Position numbers and translations under genes: made by a program. The notes below the pieces were generated by a model, which made no database searches, was not told the origin of the DNA, and saw nothing but the letters and a program-made list of their open reading frames with translations. This document shows positions 56,715 to 64,000 of a stretch of DNA of 64,000 nt, piece by piece (position 1 is the first letter of the stretch; every line of letters begins with the position of its first letter). Source of the DNA: JBFHRE01 sp041746105 (lineage in GTDB: Bacteria > Actinomycetota > Acidimicrobiia > Spongiisociales > ZC4RG35); contig JBGTHP010000009.1 of the NCBI GenBank assembly GCA_041746105.1, forward strand, positions 62,001 to 126,000, read 5' to 3'.

Positions 56715-59700
56715 CTAGTTGAGTACGGTGCGAACCTGGCGAAGAGCCACCATCACCGGAGCAATGTCTGTGCCAGAGACACCCTCCATCGACCGCAGAA
56801 AGCGGACGAGTCTCGCCACGGATCGCGCTCTTTCGGCAAGAAAACGCTCGGTCGCGGCTTGCCCGGTCAACCCGTCGGCGGTTTCCAGCACCCGCTCGGC
56901 CGCTCGCCTGCGCGTGGAAAGCAGGTCTTCCTCGATGGTCCAGAGCGCCCACCGCTGCCATCTGCTGGTGATGACGATCTGGCGCGTCACCTCGGTCAGA
57001 CGATCCAACCCCAACGCTCTGCCGGCGTGGAGGAACACATCGAGGACTTCGGCCTCGGGCAGATCGAAGCGGCGGGCAACCTCGATGATGTCCGCTCCGT
57101 AGTTCATGACCGGAAGACTGCCCTGGTGGGTCGCGATGTGTTCGCTCGCTCCGGCCTCGATCAACCTCGCCATACGTTGTCTCCGATTCGAGCGCCACTC
57201 CTCAGGGCCCGATTCGAGAGCCGCCGCCTCGATCCTGGCGAATGCCGGACGCGATGTTTCCACCAGGGCGGTGAGCGTCTTGACCTTGGGCTGGCTGAGG
57301 TACCAGCGAGTCACAGCCGCCACCATCCGGTCCACGTTCTGCATCATCCTGGTCCAAGTGCCCGCCTCGACCGATCCCAACGCCCCCTCGATCTCCTGCC
57401 ACTTCTCCACGGCCCCGGTGACGTCGCGAGCGATGCGATAGGCCGCCACCACCTCGGCCGGATTGGCTCCGGTCTGAGCCATCAGGCGCGTGACAAAGAC
57501 GACGCCTTCCGAATTGACCACGTCGTTTGCTATCAGCGCCGAGATCAGGCGCTTCCGCAAAGGATGCTCCGCGAGCAGATGGCCAAAACGCTCCACGACC
57601 GGGCCAGGGAAATAGTCCCGCAGCTCGACCTGCACGTACGGGTCGTCGGCGAGAGCAGAATCTCCGAGAGCCTCCTCGAGGCTACGTTTCGAATCTGCGA
57701 GCAGAACCGCCAGTTCAGGTCGGCTTAGACCGGCGTCTACGCGGGAGCGCTCTGCCATGGCCTCAGAAGAAGGCAAGTACTCGACGGCTCGATCGAGTAT
57801 GCCTTCCTCCTCGAGCACCACCATCAACTCCTCGTAGGCCTCGCAGCGACGCGCAGACGCGATCTGCTCCTGGCTGAGCATCTGCGCCTGCTGGAAATTG
57901 TCATAGAGGATGCGTTCGACCACTTCATCGGCTACCGACGCAATCAACTCGTCTCGGCCGGCAAGGTCGAGCTCGCCCCGCTCTATCGCCATCCCTAGAA
58001 GGATTTTCAGGTTCACCTCGCGATCGGAGCAGTCGACGCCGCCCGAGTTGTCGATGAAGTCGGTATTTATCCGTCCTCCGCCTTCGGCGTATTCGATCCG
58101 TCCACGCTGGGTGAGACCGAGATTGCCGCCTTCGACCACTACCCGGCAGCGGAGGTCGACCCCGTTCACACGCACCGGATCATTCGTCCGATCGCCTACG
58201 TCGTCGTGAGTCTCGGCCTCAGCTTTCACGTAGGTACCGATTCCCCCGTTCCAGAGCAGATCCACCGGAGCTTTGAGGATGATCCGAATCAGTTCATTGG
58301 GTGCGGCCTCTTCGACCTCGGTACCCAGTGCAGCCCGCATCTCGGAAGTCAACGAAATCTTCTTGAGATCGCGACCGAAGACGCCACCTCCATTCGATAT
58401 GAATTCGGTTTGGTAGTCGGCCCAAGAAGATCGGGGCAGATCGAACAACCGGCGGCGCTCGGCGTACGAAGCCTCCGCGTCGGGATTGGGGTCAATGATG
58501 ATGTGACGATGATCGAAGGCCGCCACCATCTTGATCTGATCCGATCCGAGCAGGCCGTTCCCAAAAACATCACCTGACATGTCGCCGATGCCGATGGCGG
58601 TGAAGGGCTGGGTGTGAGGGTCGATACCCATTTCCTGGAAATGCCGTTCGAGCGAACGCCATGCCCCCCTGGCAGTGATGCCGAGAGCTTTGTGGTCGTA
58701 CCCGCTCGACCCACCCGATGCGAAGGCGTCACCCAGCCAGAACCCTCGATCCATTGCCAAGGAGTTGGCTACGTCGCTGAATGTCGCCGTCCCTTTGTCC
58801 GCTGCGACGACCAGGTAGGTGTCGTCTTCATCATGTGCTCGCATCCGCTCAGGGCGAACTACCTGGCCGCCGACGAGATTGTCGGTGAGGTCGAGAAGCC
58901 CGCCAATGAACACTCGATATTGAGCCTCCACCTCCGCCCGCAACTCGGCCTGGTCTTCAGGCGGTCGGCGTAGGACAAAACCGCCCTTGGCACCGGTTGG
59001 GACAATCACGGCGTTTTTGGTCATTTGCGCCTTCATCAGGCCAAGGACTTCGGTTCGGTAGTCCTCCCGACGGGTCGACCAGCGGATCCCTCCACGTGCG
59101 ACCATGCCTCCTCGCAGGTGGATTCCCTCCACTCCCGGACCTTGCAGGAAGATCTCGAACATCGGGTGGGGACGAGGCACGTCCGGTACTTCGGTTGATC
59201 GCAGCTTGAAGGCGAGACAGGCACGACCGGATTGATAGGCGTTGGTTCGAACCGTGGCTTCGATCAGACGCAGGAAAGCGCGCAAGACGCGGTCGGCGTC
59301 CAGAGACGGGATGGCGTCGAGATCCTCGATGATTTCCGAGCGGAGCTCGCCAAACCCGGTCCCGTCGTGATCAGGGTCAAAACGAAGTTCGAACAGTTTT
59401 ACCAGCTTGGACGCCACCTCGGGATGGCTCACCAGGATGTCATTCACATAGGCCACGGTGAACACGGGCATCACCCTGCGCCAGTAGGTCCGGTAGGCCC
59501 GCAGGATCGCCACCTGTTGATGGATGAGACCGCCCGAGATGATGAGCCGGTCGAGATCGTCGGTCTCCGCCTCACCGCCCCATGCCGCCTCGAGCGCGGC
59601 GTTGACTCGCTCACCGCACTCGTCGAGATCGAGCAATCCTCGAGTTATGCGAACACCAAAGTCGTGGATGAACAGCCCGCCCTTGAGACGCGTCGGAACC

Positions 59701-61496
59701 TCCTCCACCACCTCGAGGCCAAGGTTCTCGAGCGCGGTGACGAGCTGGCTCAACGACATCTTTCCACCCTTGCGATACAGCGCGATCCGGGTGAGTGACT
59801 CCTGGCCCTTTGGTTCGTTCTGGATACCGACGAGGAAGTCGGACTCGGCGCGTTCGAGCGCGTCGAGCCGTAAAACGTCTCCTGCCGCCATCTCCATCGG
59901 ATTCGATGTGGTGTAGTACTCGGGGAAACGAGCCGCCCATTGCGACGACATCCGGCGCGCCTCTGATTCGCCCACGATCGCGACCAGCTCGCTGAAGAGT
60001 CGCTCCTTCCACGACCTCGCCAGGTTCACAACCTCCGTTTCGAGCTCGGCGCGGTCGACCTCGGGAACGGGTCCGTCCATCCACACGGTGAAATGGATCT
60101 GTGCCGGGTCGGCTTCACCAAGATCGAGGTGGTAGTCGACGCTTGTTCCACCAAATCTGGCTACGAACAACTCCTGGAGATTTCGCCGCAGATTGGCATT
60201 GAACCGATCACGGGGCAGGGCCACGAGAATCGAAACACTGCGCTCGAGAAGGTCGCGGCGGATGAAGAGCTTCACTTGATCGCGTTCTTGGATGGCGAGC
60301 ATGCCCACCATCGCCTTGCGCAGGTCATCGACAGAAGTGGTGAAGAGATCGTGTTTCGAAAAACCCTCGAAGAGGGATGCCATCGCCTTGTGATCGTGTG
60401 AACCTTCGATCAAGTCTTCTGCCGCCATCACTGCCGCAAGCTTGCGTCGGAGGATGGGAGTTCGCGACGAAGGCTCCATGTACGCCTTGGTGGTGAACAA
60501 GCCCACCATGCGCGCTTCTCCTTTGGTCGCACCATCCGGTCCCAGGATCCGGACACCGACGTAGTCCATCTTGGTTCGCCGATGGACGGGAGAAAGGCGA
60601 TTGGTCTTCGTGAGCACCAGGAGGTCTCCGCTCTCGTATCGAGCTGCCAGCTCAGGGCGCAACGACGACAGCACCACCGGCTCCGAGACGTTGGATCGAT
60701 CATCGTCCTCGAGAATCCCCAAACCCGAACCCGGAACGAGGAACACCGCGCGACCCTCTTCGGTGTCGATCAGTTGATATTCGCGATACCCGAGGAACAC
60801 GAAGTTGTCGGCCTTGAGCCATTGAAGGAAGGAGAGTGCCTCCTCGATCTCCGCATCGGGAACATGGCCGACCGCCACCCGGGCGAGATCGATCATCCGG
60901 TCGATCCGCCCGAGAAGTGGATGGAAACTCTCGACGGTCCGTCTGACATCTTCGAGAACCAGGCGCACCGCCTTTTCCAGTGCGGGCAGATCGGCGTCGA
61001 AGAGTTTCCGATCGAGCTGGTAATGCTCAACCGATTCCCTGGTCAAGGTATGTCGTGCGTGCCTGACCGCGACCAGGCGCCCTGTTTCGGCGCGTTCGGT
61101 TCCTATGACCGGGTGGATGACATAGAGGACATGCAGGTCATGGGCGTCTATCTCCGCTGTCACCGAGTCGAGCAAAAAAGGTGAGTCGGCGATATTGACC
61201 TCGACCACGGTGCCTTGCGCCTCGTAGCCGTGCGTTTCTAGCGTCGGGTTGAACGCCCGCACCGCCACCTCGGAGGGCCGATCCACCACAAAATCGAACA
61301 AGGATTTGATCCGAGGGGCCAGCACGTCGGGATCTTTTTCGATACTCGCCGGCAGGCGGTGGAGGAAGGCAGAAGCAAACCCGGCGAGGGGTGAAGATTC
61401 GTCGACGGCGAGTGTGGCGATGACGGCTGCGGTCAAAGCGGGTTCGGTTCCCACAGGTTTAGACGCTACCTGATGCCCCTGGTCGATTGTCGTCAT
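56715..61496 (-). CDS. gdh: NAD-dependent glutamate dehydrogenase, 180-kDa class
   Basis: A 1,593-residue enzyme that converts glutamate to 2-oxoglutarate, feeding electrons to NAD and so to the neighbouring Complex I. Length and layout match the large bacterial class: a long N-terminal half with ACT-like regulatory segments (VNIADSPFLLDSVTAEIDAH), the catalytic core near residues 790-850 with GGMVARGGIRWSTRREDYRTE and VPTGAKGGFVLRR, then GIGDMSGDVFGNGLL near 974 and a nucleotide-binding region with RVVVEGGNLGLTQRGRIEYA. The C-terminal 450 residues are helical and family-typical. The ATG is the only good start; the ribosome site is weak. It splits nuoD from nuoE. Confidence 0.94.
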   Translation of the reverse strand: MTTIDQGHQVASKPVGTEPALTAAVIATLAVDESSPLAGFASAFLHRLPASIEKDPDVLAPRIKSLFDFVVDRPSEVAVRAFNPTLETHGYEAQGTVVEVNIADSPFLLDSVTAEIDAHDLHVLYVIHPVIGTERAETGRLVAVRHARHTLTRESVEHYQLDRKLFDADLPALEKAVRLVLEDVRRTVESFHPLLGRIDRMIDLARVAVGHVPDAEIEEALSFLQWLKADNFVFLGYREYQLIDTEEGRAVFLVPGSGLGILEDDDRSNVSEPVVLSSLRPELAARYESGDLLVLTKTNRLSPVHRRTKMDYVGVRILGPDGATKGEARMVGLFTTKAYMEPSSRTPILRRKLAAVMAAEDLIEGSHDHKAMASLFEGFSKHDLFTTSVDDLRKAMVGMLAIQERDQVKLFIRRDLLERSVSILVALPRDRFNANLRRNLQELFVARFGGTSVDYHLDLGEADPAQIHFTVWMDGPVPEVDRAELETEVVNLARSWKERLFSELVAIVGESEARRMSSQWAARFPEYYTTSNPMEMAAGDVLRLDALERAESDFLVGIQNEPKGQESLTRIALYRKGGKMSLSQLVTALENLGLEVVEEVPTRLKGGLFIHDFGVRITRGLLDLDECGERVNAALEAAWGGEAETDDLDRLIISGGLIHQQVAILRAYRTYWRRVMPVFTVAYVNDILVSHPEVASKLVKLFELRFDPDHDGTGFGELRSEIIEDLDAIPSLDADRVLRAFLRLIEATVRTNAYQSGRACLAFKLRSTEVPDVPRPHPMFEIFLQGPGVEGIHLRGGMVARGGIRWSTRREDYRTEVLGLMKAQMTKNAVIVPTGAKGGFVLRRPPEDQAELRAEVEAQYRVFIGGLLDLTDNLVGGQVVRPERMRAHDEDDTYLVVAADKGTATFSDVANSLAMDRGFWLGDAFASGGSSGYDHKALGITARGAWRSLERHFQEMGIDPHTQPFTAIGIGDMSGDVFGNGLLGSDQIKMVAAFDHRHIIIDPNPDAEASYAERRRLFDLPRSSWADYQTEFISNGGGVFGRDLKKISLTSEMRAALGTEVEEAAPNELIRIILKAPVDLLWNGGIGTYVKAEAETHDDVGDRTNDPVRVNGVDLRCRVVVEGGNLGLTQRGRIEYAEGGGRINTDFIDNSGGVDCSDREVNLKILLGMAIERGELDLAGRDELIASVADEVVERILYDNFQQAQMLSQEQIASARRCEAYEELMVVLEEEGILDRAVEYLPSSEAMAERSRVDAGLSRPELAVLLADSKRSLEEALGDSALADDPYVQVELRDYFPGPVVERFGHLLAEHPLRKRLISALIANDVVNSEGVVFVTRLMAQTGANPAEVVAAYRIARDVTGAVEKWQEIEGALGSVEAGTWTRMMQNVDRMVAAVTRWYLSQPKVKTLTALVETSRPAFARIEAAALESGPEEWRSNRRQRMARLIEAGASEHIATHQGSLPVMNYGADIIEVARRFDLPEAEVLDVFLHAGRALGLDRLTEVTRQIVITSRWQRWALWTIEEDLLSTRRRAAERVLETADGLTGQAATERFLAERARSVARLVRFLRSMEGVSGTDIAPVMVALRQVRTVLN

Positions 61497-61512
61497 CTAG
61501 CCGGGATGGTCG

Positions 61513-61530
61513 GCCGGCGGCGGGGCCGGC
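61513..61530 (-). terminator. Probable terminator after nuoD
   Basis: GCCGGC occurs twice around a six-base loop, making a six-base GC-only stem seven bases beyond the nuoD stop on the minus strand and 16 bases before the glutamate dehydrogenase ATG. No U tract follows. It may attenuate readthrough rather than stop it fully, since no promoter is apparent in the 41-base gap. Confidence 0.42.
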
Positions 61531-61537
61531 TAAGCGA

Positions 61538-62899
61538 TCAGCGGTCGACGTCGCCCATCACGGGATCGAGTGACGCGATGGTGGCCACGGTGTCCGCCAC
61601 CAGAGAATCCGCCATCATGATCGGGAGACTCTGAAGGTTGTAGAACGAAGGCGCACGTGTGTGCATTCGCCAGGGTTTGGCCTCGCCATCGGAGACGATG
61701 TAGCAACCCAATTCGCCCCTGGGCGACTCGACGGCCACGTAGGTTTCTCCTGGCGGAACCTTGAAACCTTCGGTGAAGATCTTGAAATGGTGAATCAGGG
61801 CCTCCATCGACTGATCGATCCGGGCCCTCGGTGGCGGTGTCACTTTGCGATCGTCCAGGCGGTAGTCACCTGAAGGCATACGATCCATGGCCTGCTTCAC
61901 GATTCCGAGCGACTCGTGGATCTCGCGAACCCTGATGCGATAGCGGTCGTACACGTCGCCTGCACCGCCGACCGGAACCGCGAACTCGTAGGTTTCGATA
62001 CCGGAATATGGGAACGCCTTGCGCAAGTCCCACTCGACGCCAGTCGACCGAAGCGTCGGGCCGGTGATTCCATAGGCGATGCACTCCTCGGAGGTGATGA
62101 CGCCGACCCCCTTGGTTCGACCAACCCAGATCGGGTTGTTCTCGAGAAGGTCGTCGTATTGCTCGAGTCTCGGCGGGAGGGTATCGAGGATTTCCTGGAC
62201 ATCCTGGCGCCACCCCGGCGGGAGGTCGGCAGCCACGCCGCCAGGCCGGATGTAGTTGTGGTTCATCCGCAGGCCAGTCGTCTTTTCAAAAAAAGCCAGG
62301 ATCATCTCGCGTTCGCGGATGCCGTAGATCATCATCGAAAGAGCCCCGATATCCATGCCGTTGGTGGCAAGGGCGACAAGGTGGGAGCTGATCCGATTCA
62401 ACTCGGTCATGAGCACCCGTATCGTCTTGGCCCGCTCCGGTACTTCGACACTCAAAAGTTTTTCGACTGCGAGTGAATAACACAGTTCGTTGTTGAGCGG
62501 CGACAGGTAGTCCATCCGGGTCACATTGGTCGGGCCCTGAAGGAAGGTCAGCTGCTCTGCGGTTTTTTCCATCCCGGTGTGCAGATAGCCGATCACCGGC
62601 TTGGTCCGTCTGACGACTTCGCCTTCGAGTTCGATCTGGAGACGGAGCACGCCGTGCGTGGAAGGGTGTTGTGGACCCATGTTCACGATCATGCGCTCGT
62701 CGTCGTTCAGACCGTCGAGGTCGTAGTCGTCGTCGATCACGGTTCCGAGCTGTTCGCGCAACTCGGCCTCCGACTCGTCCCAGCCCATTCTCTGGGCGCC
62801 TTCGTCGGTCGACGAATCCTCCCAGATTTCGGACTCCTCGGTCCCGCTCACCCAAAGGTCGAGGGTCTCGATCTCTTCCACCGTTGTCTCGTCGGCCAT
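61538..62899 (-). CDS. nuoD: NADH-quinone oxidoreductase subunit D
   Basis: A 453-residue quinone-site subunit. MIVNMGPQHPSTHGVLRLQIELEGE is the classical start of the domain, and GYLHTGMEKTAEQLTFLQ, TNVTRMDYLSPLNNELCY, TELNRISSHLVALATNGMDIGALSM, MNHNYIRPGGVAADLP and GELGCYIVSDG follow, with the C-terminal DPVMGDVDR. The first 68 residues are an acidic extension (EESEIWEDSSTDEG) that is not part of the usual fold and has unknown purpose. The frame starts at the ATG three bases after nuoC's stop region. Confidence 0.95.
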   Translation of the reverse strand: MADETTVEEIETLDLWVSGTEESEIWEDSSTDEGAQRMGWDESEAELREQLGTVIDDDYDLDGLNDDERMIVNMGPQHPSTHGVLRLQIELEGEVVRRTKPVIGYLHTGMEKTAEQLTFLQGPTNVTRMDYLSPLNNELCYSLAVEKLLSVEVPERAKTIRVLMTELNRISSHLVALATNGMDIGALSMMIYGIREREMILAFFEKTTGLRMNHNYIRPGGVAADLPPGWRQDVQEILDTLPPRLEQYDDLLENNPIWVGRTKGVGVITSEECIAYGITGPTLRSTGVEWDLRKAFPYSGIETYEFAVPVGGAGDVYDRYRIRVREIHESLGIVKQAMDRMPSGDYRLDDRKVTPPPRARIDQSMEALIHHFKIFTEGFKVPPGETYVAVESPRGELGCYIVSDGEAKPWRMHTRAPSFYNLQSLPIMMADSLVADTVATIASLDPVMGDVDR

Positions 62900-62900
62900 T

Positions 62901-63437
62901 TCAATCCACCTTGTGCGCGGCCTTGAACTGAACCGGCACCGACCCGACCGCGAAGTCCTTCCTCAGCGGAAAACCCTCCCAGTCATCGGGCATGAGGATG
63001 CGGCTCAGATCGGGATGGCCCTCGAACTCGATTCCGAACATGTCGTAGACCTCGCGTTCGCCGTAGTTGGCGCCGGGCCAGAGAGAACACAACGACGGAA
63101 CGGTGGCCGCATCGGCGCCGATCGGTACCAGGAGGCGCAGGCGAAGGCGATGCTGCATGGACAACAGGTTCACCACCAGTTCGAAGCGAACCCTTCGCTT
63201 CCTGAACCAGTCGACCGCGGTCACGTCGACCAATGATTCGAAACCGCCCTTTTTTGCTGCCGCCGCAAATTCGAGAAGAGTGTCCGCACCAAGCACGACG
63301 ACGTCCTGTCCGCTGCTCGAGTGCCACTCGGCCATCTCGAATTGTTCGAGCAGGTCGCGTATTAAGCCTGGCTCTGGCAACGGCCGGACAGCGGGTTCCG
63401 GAGCCTCGGTCTCTGGGATCGATGGATCATCTGTCAT
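62901..63437 (-). CDS. nuoC: NADH-quinone oxidoreductase subunit C
   Basis: A 178-residue peripheral subunit. FESLVDVTAVDWFRKRRVRFELVVNLLSM, VPSLCSLWPGANYGEREVYDMFGIEFEGHPDLSRILMPDDWEG and FPLRKDF are standard NuoC blocks. The first 40 residues are a variable acidic linker. The ATG overlaps nuoB's stop by four bases. Confidence 0.95.
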   Translation of the reverse strand: MTDDPSIPETEAPEPAVRPLPEPGLIRDLLEQFEMAEWHSSSGQDVVVLGADTLLEFAAAAKKGGFESLVDVTAVDWFRKRRVRFELVVNLLSMQHRLRLRLLVPIGADAATVPSLCSLWPGANYGEREVYDMFGIEFEGHPDLSRILMPDDWEGFPLRKDFAVGSVPVQFKAAHKVD

Positions 63438-63910
63438 GTTCGAGCGTGGATCTCGCCGGACATGATCTTGGCCTGGAGCGTCAAGATTCCATGCATGAGG
63501 CTTTGAGGGCCCGGGGGGCAGCCGGGCACATAGATGTCGACCGGCACGACCTGGTCAACACCCTGGACCAGTGCATAGTTGTTGAACATCCCGCCGGACG
63601 AGGCACACGCACCCATCGAAATGACCCATTTCGGATCGGGCATCTGGTCGTACACCTGACGGAGCACCGGTGCCATCTTCTGGCTCACCCGCCCTGCCAC
63701 GATCATGAGATCGGCCTGCCGGGGTGATGCCCTGAACACCTCCATGCCAAACCGGGACAGGTCGTTGTGGGCCGCCCCGGTCGCCATCATCTCGATTGCA
63801 CAACACGCCAGCCCAAAAGTCGCCGGCCACATCGACTGGGTCTGTGCCCAACGGGCCGCCTTGTCGATGGTGCTGGTCAGGAGGTTGGTTGGCGCAGACA
63901 GGCGAGCCAT
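63434..63910 (-). CDS. nuoB: NADH-quinone oxidoreductase subunit B
   Basis: A 158-residue subunit that holds cluster N2, the last electron donor to quinone. Cluster ligands are the tandem cysteines in TFGLACCAIEMMATG, the cysteine in ISMGACASSGG and the one in YVPGCPPGPQSLM. ASPRQADLMIVAGRVSQKMAPVL is also typical. The ATG was chosen over a TTG one codon earlier; its first base is the last base of the nuoA stop. Confidence 0.96.
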   Translation of the reverse strand: MARLSAPTNLLTSTIDKAARWAQTQSMWPATFGLACCAIEMMATGAAHNDLSRFGMEVFRASPRQADLMIVAGRVSQKMAPVLRQVYDQMPDPKWVISMGACASSGGMFNNYALVQGVDQVVPVDIYVPGCPPGPQSLMHGILTLQAKIMSGEIHART

Positions 63911-64000
63911 CAAGCGGCCTCGGCGTCGACCGGGCGGTAGCGGGTCCGACTCTTCACGTTCCAGTCGAGTGCGCCTCGTTTCCAGACGTACAGAAGAGTC
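63910..64000 (-). CDS. nuoA: NADH-quinone oxidoreductase subunit A, C-terminal end (cut by window edge)
   Basis: The last 29 or 30 codons read TLLYVWKRGALDWNVKSRTRY and end RPVDAEAA. LLYVWKRGALDW is the normal C-terminal end of NuoA's last membrane segment. The rest lies beyond the window. The stop overlaps the nuoB ATG by one base. Confidence 0.88.
   Translation of the reverse strand, partial: TLLYVWKRGALDWNVKSRTRYRPVDAEAA

Noticed and set aside
1..64000. tRNA, rRNA, CRISPR arrays, insertion sequences and phage genes
   Set aside because: No cloverleaf T-arm sequences, spaced direct repeats, transposase or integrase motifs were seen on either strand.

Overview
This 64 kb window is high-GC bacterial DNA with dense, often overlapping genes. 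It reads as a chromosome segment of an actinobacterium. The supporting signs are an F420-type luciferase-like oxidoreductase, a 180-kDa-class NAD-glutamate dehydrogenase, a 14-subunit Complex I, a SigE-type ECF sigma factor, GTG/TTG starts and probable leaderless promoters. An uncultured Acidimicrobiia-like lineage is my inference; nothing in the sequence proves it. I see no tRNA, rRNA, insertion sequence, integrase or CRISPR array.

Region 1 (about 1-26.3 kb) is an exopolysaccharide locus. It holds a CapD/FlaA1-type nucleotide-sugar enzyme (cut by the window edge), a WecA/MraY-type lipid-phosphate glycosyltransferase, three GT4 glycosyltransferases (one fused to a GNAT acetyltransferase), a sugar epimerase, a DegT aminotransferase, a candidate polymerase, a secreted beta-helix protein, an ABC-2 exporter, a Wzz/BY-kinase-like protein with a ruined P-loop, four sulfotransferase-family proteins, two divergent DUF3179 proteins and several SGNH-like proteins. 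Inside it lies a compact four-gene cassette at 5.0-7.4 kb: an acyl carrier protein, two SGNH-like proteins and a lipoyl-hairpin-like protein without an obvious acceptor lysine. This cassette is the best candidate here for an undescribed system, possibly adding acyl groups to the glycan or a lipid.

Region 2 (26.3-33.3 kb) is regulatory. A NarX-like histidine kinase and LuxR-type response regulator come first. A three-gene membrane cassette follows, which includes a 56-residue microprotein and has two palindromes in its promoter region. After a methyltransferase comes a partner-switching module: a phosphatase-plus-kinase protein, two STAS antagonists and an unknown protein.

Region 3 (33.3-38.6 kb) is a catabolic operon: CoA-transferase subunit A, a P1-family (beta-aminopeptidase-like) hydrolase, CoA-transferase subunit B and a class III aminotransferase. 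An extracytoplasmic bactofilin-like membrane protein follows.

Region 4 (38.6-64 kb) carries respiratory Complex I in canonical gene order but split into nuoABCD, nuoEFG and nuoHIJKLMN, all on the minus strand. The first interruption holds NAD-glutamate dehydrogenase, a methyltransferase, an F420-type oxidoreductase and an unknown small protein. The second holds an ECF sigma factor with a membrane partner, a TerC protein and a universal stress protein.
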